DNA of 64,000 nucleotides from Craterostigma plantagineum (GCA_027422505.1 JAPQWV010001557.1:18001-82000), one strand, 5' to 3'. Positions 1-11,049 are shown, counted from the stretch's first letter. Program-made: numbers and translations. The notes: a model not told the origin generated them from the letters alone.

Positions 1-2226
1 TCTTTTCTCCGACCACGCATTGCTACGAACGGAGGCGGCAACACCAATTGATCCGAGGTATCCCACTCGGCTTGATCCGGAACCGGCGAAACTCGTCCGT
101 GATAAGCAGACTGCCACGTTAGGACAGAATAATATTCCGAACACAACGGGTAGAAACTCATGTTCGCTCGTAGACTCGCCGCGATTGCATGTGGACAAGG
201 AATCCTGTCGATGTCGAATTGGCGGCACGTACAAGTCTTCGACCGCAAGTTAACAATGGCACGACCCCCCGGAGATCGGACATCGTACTCATGCGGAGCG
301 ATTTCATGTACTTCATACCCTTGACTTAGCTCATACCTCTCACGGAGCTTCATTTCCACCGTCGGGGTAAACCGCGTGGTTGCTTGTCCAGATTGCTGTT
401 TGTATCTAGCAAACCAATCTGTCGTCAGCCTCTGTATCGATTCCAGAAGCGCAATGATCGGTAGCTTTCTTTCTTCGTGGAGTCTTGCATTAATCGATTC
501 CACCCCGTTCGTAGTCATGATGTTATAGCGAGACGTCGGAGAATAGGCTCGACTCCATCGTTCCTTAGTATCAGTCTGTTGCAAATACGCGTATGCGGTG
601 GGAAACCTATTCTCAAAATCACCATATTGTGAATCAAAGTCGCATTGCTTGTATATTTTAGCAATGTGTATGAACGTCTCGGTCGCACCCTGCTTCTTAC
701 ACTTGCCTTTCATATTTTGTGACAGGTGCCAAATACAATGACCATGGTGCGCACGACTGTAGACGGCTGCAACGGCGGCTTTGATAGACAGAGGTCTGTT
801 GGATACGATGACAAGATCGTCCTCGTTGGGCACGACTTGCAAGAGCTCGTTCAAGAACCACGACCAAGCTTCTATGCACTCGTTATTGTCGATTATGCCC
901 CAAGCTAAAGGAAACTGATGGCGGTCGCCATCCTCCGCTGATGCAATGAGCAACGTACCCCCATACTTTCCTTTCAACCAAGTACCGTCTATGCAAACAA
1001 CCTTCCTCATGTGACGGTATCCCGCAATACAAGCACCAAGGGATAGGAACGCGTGCTTAAATCTCCGCGTCGTCCAGATATACACTTGCTATGGTTCCCG
1101 GATTCACTCTTCTCAGCGTCGACAGGTATGACGGCAACAGCTTGTAACTCTCATCGGGGTCACCCTTCATTGCATTTTGTGCTAAAATGCCTCCTTTCCA
1201 TGCTTTGAAGTACGAAACTTCGATCCCACGATTTCTCATCATTGTTTGAATGAGTTTAGGGGCCGGTGTACTTGTTGAACCCTGAAAAAATTCAAGCAGC
1301 ATATCACTCACGGATGTTGACGATGCTTGAGTGAGTCTTGCGTTCCGATTTTCAAGGTCGCATGTATGTGTGTTGCAATACGTACGAATCGAGAATACGG
1401 ATGTATCCTTAATCTTCGCCTTCCATATCCTCCAAGTACATCCATCCTATTTGCATCTCACGCCATAGTACGATCGGGAAGATTTTATAATCTTGACCTC
1501 GAAGCATGCCTCTATAGCAACTCTTTGGATCCTATTCTTGACGGCCTTCTTATCCTCGAATTCATCACCGACCTTCATGGTGGAACCGTCGGTAAAAGAA
1601 TACCGATCGCTAGGAATAGTTGCATTTTCCTCTTCTTCCTCCTCCTCCTCATCATTCCCGTCCGCATTTTCTCCGTTTACGCCATCAAAATTGACGTGCA
1701 GGTTCTGCCGTGATGCAACATTCTCATCACGGTCGTTCGCCTCATTGTGACCTTCACCCCCATAATTCACATCTTCGCATCCGCCAAAGTCGATGATACG
1801 GTCAAAATAATCATCGATGTAACCACCTCCATCGCTACGAACCTCAATTGGAACGGGACCAACTTCATAATCCGCGAGAGTTTGACGGTGGAGGGTCGTA
1901 GGGAGTCCAATCTCCACACGGAGAATCGGTCTATCCATTGGACCCCCTAAGTATATATAACCCTTCAACTCTCGATCATTCTTTATATACAACGGAGCAC
2001 ACCCTTCCATACCTCTCATAGATGGCTGATAACTTAGCTTTAACTCCGGCCTCCCGCTTACGCCAATAGTCTCGTATATTTCGTTCCGCAGATCGTCCAG
2101 CAAACAACAATCGACATCGAACTCAATGGACTTCATATTTGTTCCCATCCTTGGAACCCATGTCCATTTATTATCATTCCCAATTATCCATTCTCCATCG
2201 TAATCAATCATGATGCTGGTCGGCAT
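1..2226 (-). pseudogene. MuDR-type transposase of MULE A (partial, broken)
   Basis: Reading down from the ATG at 2226: an N-terminal MULE-specific region, an acidic linker (around 1630-1680), the zinc-binding WRKY/GCM1-like region around 1330-1500, then the DDE core and SWIM finger, open without a stop from about 1042 to the window edge. The core shows VVCIDGTW (first Asp), a Glu in NGVESIN, and a SWIM finger CTCRQFDIDRIPCPH. The second catalytic Asp position reads Asn (VIVSNR), where MULE B has SDR. Two breaks: an in-frame TAG at 1447-1449 with the frame continuing directly after it, and a frame change near 1057. With the Asn this makes an active enzyme unlikely. The 3' end is outside the window. 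Confidence 0.85.
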
Positions 2227-2280
2227 AACCTGCATATGAAACAAATCATTGTTAATAAAATTTAATTGCAATAACATTAT

Positions 2281-2700
2281 TCGAATAATTACAATATTCG
2301 AAAAATAAAAATTAATCGAGTAAACAATTCGAGTAGTAAAACAACTCGAATAAAGTCTTCGAGTATTAAGATTTTGAAGACACTCGATAAGTTGTTATCG
2401 AAGAAATAAATGGAATAAATCAACTTTTATTGCAAACGAGTTATTCGAATAAGTAAAATATTCGGAAACAAAAATTATTCGAGTAAGACATTCGAGTTAA
2501 CGCTTAACTCGAATAATGTGTTCGTGTATTATATTATCGAATAATATGTAAGTGTAAAATTTCATAAACAATAGTATTATTCGAGTAACTTTTCCTAGTT
2601 TATTCGAGTATGATGTCCGATTGTATGTTGCCAAAACAGCTTATCCGAGTGGCGTTTACGAGTCTAAATAAACTCGAATAATGAACTCGAATAACCGAAA
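2281..2700. repeat. Cluster of about 20 copies of an ATTCGAGTAA-like motif in both orientations
   Basis: Around a TCGA core, variants of ATTCGAGTAA and its reverse complement (ACTCGAATAA) recur every 15-40 bases over some 420 bases, in both orientations, upstream of the MULE A transposase start. The background is very AT-rich. Subterminal short repeats are known transposase-binding sites in several DNA transposons; that role here is inference. Confidence 0.7.
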
Positions 2701-3426
2701 AAAACGAAAATTTTCTGCAAATTCGCACAGATCTAAGGTTAAAATGCTACCCATAACTACCCAAACCTTCGAAAATCTAATACCCGATGCTCGAAATGTA
2801 AATGTCATTAATATGAACGGAAATTACAATGCCCGATATAATATATACTTGTAACCGGCGTTAACATGAACGGAACTTACTCTATATGCGTTCAAGAACG
2901 AAATTGGGATTCTTGGAGCTTGGTTGTTTCGATTTCGGCGGATGCTTCAGCTCGTTTTTCCTCCAAGATCTCGTTTTGGTGCTTCGTGGGTGCATTAATG
3001 TATGAGGTTAGTGCGTTTTTTTGATTTTATATATATATTTCTTTTTTTTATTTATTTAGGTATTAATTAGGGGTTTAGTTAATTAAGAAACATGTTCCTC
3101 TTTTTTTAATTGACTCGGTCCAATTCTCTTTTTTTAAAAAGAAATCAAAAGTAATCTTATTTTTTAAAATACCCGTCATATTTATCATTTGTTAAGTACG
3201 GCACTTGCAACAATAATATAAACTTTCTGACGAGGCGATTGAGAATACGTTTCAACTGTTCTTGATTGGCTTTATCTGAAACTCTTGTCATGTATATTCG
3301 TCGTCGATCGATCGATCGATCGAGACAGCAAAACGTTGTGAAGGTCATAATTCATAAATGCTACATTTATTTTCCACGCCGAGGAAAATGGTGATAAAAA
3401 ATTTAGAATAAATTGTAGTACAAGAA
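2701..3426. other. Non-coding stretch between MULE A and tRNA-Lys
   Basis: No convincing gene. It holds the presumed MULE A 5' border and a short (TCGA)n run at 3303-3322. The rest is AT-rich. Confidence 0.5.
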
Positions 3427-3499
3427 GCCCGTCTAGCTCAGTCGGTAGAGCGCAAGGCTCTTAACCTTGTGGTCCTGGGTTCGAGCCCCAGGGTGGGCG
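3427..3499 (+). tRNA. tRNA-Lys (anticodon CTT)
   Basis: A 73-base cloverleaf. The acceptor arm GCCCGTC pairs with GGTGGGC allowing two G-U pairs; D-arm A box TAGCTCAGTCGG; anticodon loop CTCTTAA gives CTT; T-arm B box GGTTCGAGCC; discriminator G. A T-rich tract follows within 10 bases, as expected for a Pol III terminator. No intron and no encoded CCA, as usual for a nuclear tRNA gene. Confidence 0.97.
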
Positions 3500-3548
3500 A
3501 TTATTTTTATTTTCATTTTTATTATTAAGTTTGTCCCATTATTATACT

Positions 3549-4203
3549 TCCTCAGTCCACATATTTACTCTCAAAGATTAGTGAGCACGTAAATTAAGAA
3601 AGCCCTTTTTTAAGGGTCAATTCGAAATCAGGCCCCATTAAGGTTTTGATTTCGAATTCATGCCATATTTAAGAATTTTTTAGGTTAAAGGACCCATTTT
3701 GTATGGAGTAAAAAAGTAGTACAAAAGATATATGAACTGGTATAGAATGATCATTTTGTGTTACAAACTTTGAACATACTGGTATATCAAAGTAATAAAG
3801 TGGTACTGCCGAAAATAAACTGGTATCAGATGATCATAAACTGGTACCGGATTATGGTTTTGTGGTACATAATTTCAACATACTCGTAGTAAGAGCAATG
3901 AAGTGATACTGCACAAAAATGGGTGCTTAAAACTAAATTTTTTGCCAAGAAGGCATGAATCCTAAATGATAATTATGGGATGGCCTGAAATGAAAATGCC
4001 CCTTTTTTTAATATTATAGTGTACTTTTAAAGTATGAGAGAGAAAATCTATTAGTGTGCACGCAAATTAAGAAGTCTCTTTTTATATAAATGGTGTAGTT
4101 AGTTTAATTATTGACATAATTGTTTACCAAAAATAGAAATGAAAAGAATTATGTGGGACAGAAATAGAAAGATGAGAAGAAATAAGCGGGACGGTAGGAA
4201 AAT
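3549..4203. mobile_element. Stowaway-like MITE interrupted by a second MITE
   Basis: The left end CTTCCTCAGTCC follows TA. The right end reads GGGACGGTAGGAA, whose reverse complement TTCCTACCGTCC resembles the left end and the Stowaway consensus CTCCCTCCGTCCC. No coding capacity. The inner element (3612-4004) accounts for its length, above the usual few hundred bases. Exact borders are uncertain because the inverted repeats have diverged. Confidence 0.55.
3612..4004. mobile_element. Nested MITE of about 390 bp with roughly 30-bp terminal inverted repeats
   Basis: The left end AAGGGTCAATTCGAAATCAG and the reverse complement of the right end (AAGGGGCATTTTCATTTCAG) match over most positions. 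Poly-T tracts flank both sides, so the target duplication cannot be fixed. Inside, two diverged copies of a roughly 90-base block rich in 'aactggta' and 'ggtact' lie in tandem (about 3735-3905). No coding capacity. Confidence 0.5.
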
Positions 4204-4440
4204 ATTTTCATTTTTTGCTCGTTTTGTATGCTTAGAAATTCCGTAATTTTGATTGTTGGCTCTACTCTATTACGATACGATTGTGGACAAGGCCAAATGT
4301 GAAATAACAGTATATAGGGGGACTTGAGTGCAACATTATGTATAGCTGCCATTTTTAAATATCTGTTTTATCGTTACATGAACAAAGAGGTGCCCCATAA
4401 TCACTAGTACCAAAAACTCTCATCTTCTTCATTCAAGTCG

Positions 4441-5238
4441 ATGCTTCTCTGTGTGAACTCCATTAATGTGTGTACTAGTAATCCAGCTGTCCCCGCGTTG
4501 AAGTTTGCTTCACATTGCAAAACCCAGATGGAAATAGATCAAATTCATGCAAATTTAATCACCACTGGACATGTAAGGAGACCTTCATTGGCCTCAAACA
4601 TTATCATGAGTTTGGCTTTTTCCGAACACAGGCCATGCAAGGATTTCGCAAGGAAGCTGTTTCTCGAATACGATTTCAGAGATACTTTCCTGTGGAATGC
4701 GATGATCAGGTCTCTTTTACGTGATGATGAATATGAATCAGCTCTGCAAGTATTTGTGTTAATGCTCGTGAGAGGAGTTTTAGTCGATGGATATTCTTTC
4801 TCCTTTGCACTTAAAGCGTGTTCGAGACTTGGTTGTCGGAGTATGGGTGTGCAGATTCACGGGTTATTGCTTAAACTTGGATTTGCGCTGGATTTGTTTC
4901 TGCAAAATTGTTTGATCTGTATGTATCTGAAGAGTGGGAATGTCGAACCAGGGAGGAAATTATTTGATAGAATGCTAGTAAAAGATAGCTTTTCGTACAA
5001 TTTGATGATAGATGGGTACATAAAGTGTGGAATGGTGAATTTGGCTCGAGAACTGTTCGATGCAATGCCTGTGAAAACAAAGAATGTAGTTTCTTGGAAC
5101 ACTATGATCAGTGGCTACATCAACTCCCAGCACGGCTTCGAGTGTGCTAAAGAACTATTTGATAGAATGCCCGAGAGAGACTTGGTTTCTTGGAACCTTA
5201 TGATCGATTGTTGTGCAAAGAATGGGAAGATGAAATTA
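4441..5238 (+). pseudogene. CRR4: CRR4-type PPR editing factor, 5' part, cut by a LINE
   Basis: Encodes the first 266 residues of an E-class PLS pentatricopeptide protein, from a plausible plastid-targeted N-terminus through repeats such as FLWNAMIRS, SFALKACSRLG and VVSWNTMISGY. It resembles Arabidopsis CRR4 (At2g45350), which specifies editing of ndhD site 1, turning ACG into the AUG start codon, and works with the separate DYW1 protein. The frame runs into LINE sequence after KMKL and stops at 5262. The 3' remainder starts at 11050 in the same frame: removing the LINE and one copy of the 12-base duplication would leave an intronless gene of about 635 codons, close to the family's usual length. 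The ortholog assignment rests on recognised similarity along both parts. Confidence 0.88.
5227..5238 (+). repeat. LINE target-site duplication, left copy (AAGATGAAATTA)
   Basis: The same 12 bases occur at 11038-11049, directly after the LINE poly-A tail. The first two As may belong to the tail, so 10-12 bases are duplicated, typical of L1-type target-primed insertion. Confidence 0.92.
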
Positions 5239-5654
5239 CATTATAAAAATTTCTCTCTCTAACCACCTACCCCTCCCCCTCTCTCTCTCAATTCACCTAC
5301 CATCTCCCCCCCCTCCACCACCACTCACCACCGCCCATCCCCAACCATCACCCCTCCACCACCGACCCATCCCTCCCCCTCCTCCTCCCACCAACTTCCA
5401 CTCTCCCAAGCTACCTACTCCCCTCCTTCTCTCTCGATTCACCTACCCTCTCCCCTAACCCTCCACCACCACCTATCCCCTCCCCAGCCCATCGCCGGCC
5501 TCCTCCCCCCACCCCCAACTCCACCTCCTCCTCGACAGCAGCCCCCTCGAATCTCCCTCATCTCCCTCCCTCATCCCCAATCCCCAATCTCACGTTAGTT
5601 TATTTAAAAAAAAAAAAAAATTTAATTCAATGTGTTTCTTTAGCTCCTAAAATT
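5239..5654 (+). other. LINE 5' UTR, C-rich low-complexity
   Basis: A strongly strand-asymmetric CCACC/CTCTC-rich tract with almost no G, ending in a run of 15 As near 5606-5620. Plant L1 elements carry internal promoters in this region; no specific motif can be assigned here. Confidence 0.6.
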
Positions 5655-5768
5655 GTGGCGATTCGGTCTTCGTGGCGGACGCCCGATTTATCGGCGCTCT
5701 GCACGGACTACCCCGATTTTGAAGCGAGTTTTGACGGCGGAGCATTCGGGGCGCTCGCTGATCGTATC

Positions 5769-7289
5769 ATGGGCGGATCTGAAACTGTAGAGAGGATGGA
5801 TGCTACCGAGCAGCGGCTGCCGACGTTGGCTACGGCTGATTCGAATCACGCGGGTGTGGGGGTCACGAGGCCGGGTATTTTACGGCAGAATCCGACAGAC
5901 GGGGGTAGACAAATTCGGCGCCGCCCTGGCACGCCGCCGGGACCACTGTTTGCGCTTCGATCGAGGATGGATGTGGAGGATTCCCCGATTACGGTTTCTT
6001 CTGATGTCGGCCTTCTAACTTCAGACCCAATGCAGGTGGCGAATGTCGATGGGGACGACGCGGCCATCATGACTGTCTTGGATAATTCGACGCCGGTGAC
6101 ATCTACGGCACCAACTGGGCTACCGACCTTCGCCACGGTGGTTAAGAATGGACAGTTGACTGAAAGAGGTCCTCCAGATTTGGCGAAGCGTGTTCCATTG
6201 GAATATACGCCGCCGATTATTGTTGATGGGATCCCTGAAGTAGCTCCTACATGGGAGGTGGCTCGTCAGGGTTTTGCGCGATGGGAGTTCACTCTTGTTG
6301 GCTACTTTCTTGGGCGACGTCCGTATTTCCCACACGTCGAACGATTTTTCCGATCTACATGGGCTGGTCTTATCGAGGTGCGAGCCTCGCTTAATGGTTT
6401 TTTCAAGTTCAGATTTGATTCAACTGAGGCAATGAACAGAGTCCTTGAGGGTGGGCCGTGGTTAATGAAGGGACAACCGTTGTTTCTTGAGATATGGCGA
6501 CCAGGCATGTCATTCGCTAAGAGGGACCATGTCGAAGTGCCTCTATGGGTCAAATTGTGGGATGTGCCGGGGGAATTCTGGACGCCGGCGGGTATTGGAA
6601 TCGTTGCTAGCGCGGTGGGCCGTCCCCTCTTCACGGATAGCATCACTACGAATATGGAGCGTATCGACTTTGCGCGGGTTTGTATTATGAAGAATCTTCA
6701 CGAGCCATTCGTGGAGAAGTTTAAGATTCGCATACCTACGGAGCATGGTGGGACGGCTGGCGTAGTACAAGTGAGGGCGGAGTATGAGTGGCGGCCAACG
6801 AAGTGCGCTACTTGTGCTGTGTGGACTCACTCCACTACTTCCTGTCCTATGAATCGCCAAGAGGGAAAGAACACTACAACTAAGAGACCGGGGAAGTCCT
6901 TGGCTGCCATACAACCGCAGCCAGTGCGGGCGAACCAGAGGCCGATGCATACGGAGGGGCGGCAAGCTCGAAGGCTGGTCACCACTACGAAAGAGGTCGC
7001 ACCCTCTAGGGAACCATCCACATCGACCGAGGTGCATGTGGCTGGGGGATTCTCCCCTCGGGTCCGGGACAATCGGGTCAATAGAATGAGCGCTCATACA
7101 CATGGTGGCGACGAGGTTTCCTCGCCTCGGGAGGAGCACGCGCATCGCTTAGGCAAAGAACATGTGGTAGCTCAAGCAAAAGATGCTAATCCCTTTGCTG
7201 TCCTTCACGAAATACCTGACCTGGATGCCATTATGATCACTACTACGGGCCCTAAAGCAGCTGCAGCCCAGGACGTGGGTGATCCATGA
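5769..7289 (+). CDS. LINE ORF1: DUF4283 / zinc-knuckle nucleic-acid-binding protein
   Basis: From the first ATG (5769), 506 residues. The frame is open further upstream to at least 5655 without an ATG, so the native start may have been lost or be non-AUG. Residues about 160-305 form a DUF4283 domain, the usual ORF1 module of plant LINEs (an RRM-like fold that binds the element RNA), with the typical GGPWLMKGQPLFLEIWRP stretch. A CX2CX4HX4C zinc knuckle follows at C346, C349, H354, C359. The C-terminal 150 residues are basic and low-complexity. The last codon overlaps the ORF2 start as ATGA, suggesting ORF2 is made by termination-reinitiation. Confidence 0.9.
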   Translation: MGGSETVERMDATEQRLPTLATADSNHAGVGVTRPGILRQNPTDGGRQIRRRPGTPPGPLFALRSRMDVEDSPITVSSDVGLLTSDPMQVANVDGDDAAIMTVLDNSTPVTSTAPTGLPTFATVVKNGQLTERGPPDLAKRVPLEYTPPIIVDGIPEVAPTWEVARQGFARWEFTLVGYFLGRRPYFPHVERFFRSTWAGLIEVRASLNGFFKFRFDSTEAMNRVLEGGPWLMKGQPLFLEIWRPGMSFAKRDHVEVPLWVKLWDVPGEFWTPAGIGIVASAVGRPLFTDSITTNMERIDFARVCIMKNLHEPFVEKFKIRIPTEHGGTAGVVQVRAEYEWRPTKCATCAVWTHSTTSCPMNRQEGKNTTTKRPGKSLAAIQPQPVRANQRPMHTEGRQARRLVTTTKEVAPSREPSTSTEVHVAGGFSPRVRDNRVNRMSAHTHGGDEVSSPREEHAHRLGKEHVVAQAKDANPFAVLHEIPDLDAIMITTTGPKAAAAQDVGDP

Positions 7290-10200
7290 TTCCGGTTGGC
7301 GTATGGAATGTTCGGGGTCTCAATAAACGAGACCATGGGTGGGCGGTAGGAGAGTTCTTAGAGCGCTGTAATTTACAGTTGGTGGGTCTTCTGGAGACGA
7401 GGGTTGCGAATATGAATGCCAGCGGAATTTCTCATGGCATACGATCACAATGGCAGTGGTTTTTTGATTATGACACGGGGCCGGCCACTCGCATTTGGGT
7501 AGGGTGGGATCCTTCTTATCTTGATGTGGCTATTGTGGGATTATCACCCCAATCTATCCATTGTAAGGTGACTTCGCTTGCGACGCGTGAGGTGTTTTTC
7601 ATCTCGTTCATTTATGGTCAAAATCGCCGGGAGCAGAGAATGGATTTATGGGAGGATATTATTTCTTACTCGTTGGCTCGTGTGGAGGATGCATGGGTTG
7701 TTATGGGCGACTTTAATGCTATAATTGACGATACCGACGGAAGGGGTGGTGCTCTTCATCCACGAGATATGGATGACATGCGCAATTGCCTTACTCGGGC
7801 TGATCTTGTGACCTTGCCTTCGACGGGACAACTTTTCACGTGGTACAACCAACAACGTGCAACGACGGGTGTGTGGCGACGACTGGATCGGATGTTGGGC
7901 AACCCGACGTGGCTTTCTCGATTTCCTAACACGGTTTACCATGTTCATCTCCCTGCAACATCGGATCATTGCCCGCTTGTCCTTGGCGCAGCACCACAGA
8001 GGGATCGCAGAGTGTCCTTTCGATTTGAGAACTTCCTCATTCGTGATGCGAGGTTCTTATCGCATGTTCAGCAGGCATGGGGGTTGCCTATTCAGGGTTT
8101 TCCGATGTTTCAGTTGGTAAATCGGCTGAAATTTTTAAAGCCTATTTTCAAACAGCTAAGACGCGAAAAAGGTAATCTCACGGCAAATGTATGTGAGGCA
8201 AAGCGGTTTCTTGATGTCAGTCAGTTGTTTGCTAGTCGCTATCCTGATGAGGGACGGTTTCATGACCTTGAATGGGCATGTAGAGCGATGTACACGAAGG
8301 CGATTGACATGGAGCAGTCTGCTTTATCTCAACGCGCAAAGCTAGCGTGGCTTAAGGATGGGGACCAATGCACGGCGTTTTTCTTCAAAAAGGTAGCATT
8401 ACGACGGACCACTAATCGCATCTTCTCACTCGAGGGGGATAATGGGGAACTCCATGAGGGCGAGCCAGCAGTTCGAGCTGAGCTGCTTCGGTTCTATCAT
8501 GAGTTACTTGGCCAGTCGGCCCGTTCTTCCCCGGTTGCATCTCACGACCTTGCACCATTCCTTACCCGTCGCCTTAATCGGGCGGATGCGGATGACATGG
8601 TTCGACCGGTTCTTGCAGATGAGGTCAAAGAGGCACTGTTTTCCATGGGAAATGAGAAAGCTCCGGGCCCGGATGGTTTCACATCGGCTTTTTTCAAAGC
8701 GGCGTGGGACGTAATTGGTGATGATTTCACTTCAGCGGTTCAAGATTTCTTCTCGACGGGGCGGCTTCTCAAGGGCCTTAACAGCACCTTCATCACTCTT
8801 ATTCCAAAAAAGGAAACTCCACGGAAGGCTGCGGATTTTCGGCCTATTTCTTGTTGTAACGTCATTTTCAAGGTTATCTCAAAAATTATGGCTAATCGAC
8901 TCAAGGGTTCCCTTTCGTATTTGGTACACTCGTCACAAACGGCGTTCATCCCAGGTCGGCAAATTAGCGATAATGTTTTGCTCGCTCAGGAAATTTGCCT
9001 TGGATACAATAGCGCTAGTCGACCACCTAGGGTGGCATTCAAAGTTGACTTGGTAAAGGCGTATGATAAAGTGGAATGGTGTTTCATTCTTGCCACGATG
9101 GAAGCTATGGGGTTTCATTCGCGCTTTATTCATTGGGTTAGATGCTGCATGACTACACCAACTTTCTCTATTAATTTGCATGGCTGCCCGGTGGGTTATT
9201 TCGCCGGAAAACGCGGCATACGTCAAGGCGACCCGCTTTCGCCGTACATCTTTACACTCGTTATGGAAGTTTTGCATGGGATTGTTGATCATCATATTCG
9301 AAGTGAGCCTCGCTTTCGTTTCCACTGGCGATGTGAGGCGGCCTCTCTTGCCATGCTGACCTTTGCTGATGATTTGCTTTTGTTCTGTCATGCGGACGAA
9401 CTTTCGGTCGGGATCCTCAAATCTGCCTTGGATGACTTTGCCACGCTTTCAGGTCTTGCACCGAGTCCTACAAAGAGTGAGATGTTTGTGGCTAAGCGAG
9501 CGGCGCCTATTGCAGATCGCCTTCAGGCCCTTATGGGTTTTATGATTGGCCATCTCCCGGTCCGTTACCTAGGAGTACCTCTCATCCCTGCCCGGCTCTC
9601 GATCATGGATTGTGCTCCACTCCTTCAGAAGGTGGATGCTCGACTTGGGTCTTGGTTGAACCGATCCCTCTCATACGCAGGACGTGTTCAGCTGATCAAG
9701 TCGGTTCTCTCTGCGCTTCACGCTTACTGGTCTGGGGTCTTTCTTTTACCTAAGGGTGTTATCCATGCCTTAGAGGCTCGGTTTCGACGGTTTCTTTGGT
9801 CGGGTTCGGCTGCTAAAGTTGCTTGGGCTGATGTTTGTCTACCACGTCAGGAAGGAGGCCTCGGCATTCGGTCAATAAGTGCAGATAACAAGGCCTTATT
9901 GATGCGGCATCTTTGGAGCGTGGTCACCAAGGAGGCAGGGTCCGTCTGGGTTGACTGGCTTTATTCTACCCGTCTTCGATCTCGTTCATTTTGGGAACTT
10001 CAGCCGACAGCAAACGACGCTTGGAGCTGGAAGAAGCTTCTCAAGTTTCGACCACTTTTACGCTCTTTTATCTCTTTTCAGGTTGGCAATGGCGAGTCTA
10101 TTTGGTTGTGGAGAGATCCGTGGCTGACGGTGACGCCACTCCTTGAGCGCTTTCCTCGAGGCCCGATGGTGATGGGGTTACCCCAGGATGTTCGTCTCTC

Positions 10201-10902
10201 CTCGGTTATTAATTCTAACGGATGGGCTTGGCCGGCCCAAACGCCGACCCATCTACTCCTTGAGATCGCCTCCAGCATGCCGACGGTCCACCCATCTACT
10301 TTGGATTCGATTCGTTGGGTGAGATCGTCGGATGGACGCTTCTCGACGGCGACTGTCAGGGAGGCCATACGTTCTAGACGAGAGCCCGTTCGATGGGCTG
10401 CCTTATTTGGAGGGTGTTTAAGAGTTCCTCGACATGAGTTTATCCTCTGGCTGGCCATCAGGGAACGCCTCTCGTTGCGTTCTCTTCCGTGGGTGGCCCA
10501 GCGGGCTGGCACAAACTCTTGCTTACTTTGTGATGGCGAGACTTGTGAAACGACGAATCATTTATTTTTGACTGTGAATTTTCTCAACGGTGCTTGCGAA
10601 TTTTACGTCGACGGGTTCGATTGACTTGGCCATTTCGAGATTGGGGACGAGGTATCATATGGGCTTCTTCGAGATGGCGGACAAACCATCTACTTCATAT
10701 GGTACATCGACATATCTTAGCATCACTTGTTTACCACGTTTGGCAGGAGAGAAATCGACGATGGCATGATAATTTACGGAGTTCTCCATATCATGTTGTC
10801 AGTGTGGTCCTTGAAGTTGTGTGTGCAAGACTTGACATGGTGGGAACCAAGTACTCATTGCAAATGGCGGCAATTCGCCGTAGATGGAGGATTGCTTGGT
10901 GA
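7286..10902 (+). CDS. LINE ORF2: AP-endonuclease and reverse transcriptase, one frameshift near the C-terminus
   Basis: Reading from ATG 7286: an endonuclease/exonuclease/phosphatase domain (VGLLETRV near residue 35, GDFN near 141-144, SDH near 226-228) that nicks target DNA; reverse transcriptase around residues 480-750 with FRPISCCN, AFIPGRQISDN and the catalytic FADD near 693-696; then a zf-RVT domain near 1030-1090. The original frame stops at 10624, while the +1 frame from about 10570 to 10902 continues the family C-terminus. The break lies in the T-run at 10565-10569 and fits loss of one T. This may be a real lesion or a sequencing error. Confidence 0.93.
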
Positions 10903-11037
10903 TTTTTTTGTCGTTGGGATTTATTTTGATTGTCTTTCCCAGTAGCATGTTGCTGGTCGGTGTTGTATGATCATATCATACATGCTTTCTGTACTCCTTT
11001 ATTTTTTATATTTACGGAAACCTATTCCAAAAAAAAA

Positions 11038-11049
11038 AAGATGAAATTA
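11038..11049 (+). repeat. LINE target-site duplication, right copy
   Basis: Matches 5227-5238. The next codon, GCA at 11050, continues the interrupted PPR frame. Confidence 0.92.

Larger units (their letters stand above)
1..2900 (-). mobile_element. MULE A: 5' portion of a Mutator-like DNA transposon, cut by window start
   Basis: Coding part (1-2226) is a mudrA-type transposase read on the minus strand; the element continues leftwards out of the window. Right of the start codon lies an AT-rich stretch packed with a short repeated motif (2281-2700) and a possible 5' untranslated region. An intron acceptor (TGCAG) just precedes the start, as in MULE B, which suggests an upstream untranslated exon. 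I could not define a terminal inverted repeat or target duplication on the right; the border near 2900 is a guess. Confidence 0.8.
5239..11037 (+). mobile_element. Near full-length L1-type LINE inserted in the PPR gene
   Basis: About 5.8 kb, bounded by the 12-bp duplication. In order: a pyrimidine-rich, C-rich 5' UTR (5239 to about 5654), ORF1 with DUF4283 and a zinc knuckle, ORF2 with endonuclease, reverse transcriptase and a C-terminal zinc domain, a short 3' UTR and a poly-A tail (about 11029-11039). It lies in the same orientation as the host gene. Long open ORFs and an exact duplication suggest a recent insertion. The only coding defect seen is one frame change in ORF2. Confidence 0.96.

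Noticed and set aside
3303..3322. (TCGA)5 palindromic run as a regulatory site
   Set aside because: Simple short repeat without partner features.
5239..11037. The interval between the PPR halves as a normal intron
   Set aside because: No GT/AG at the junctions; a 12-bp duplication, poly-A tail and LINE proteins show an insertion.
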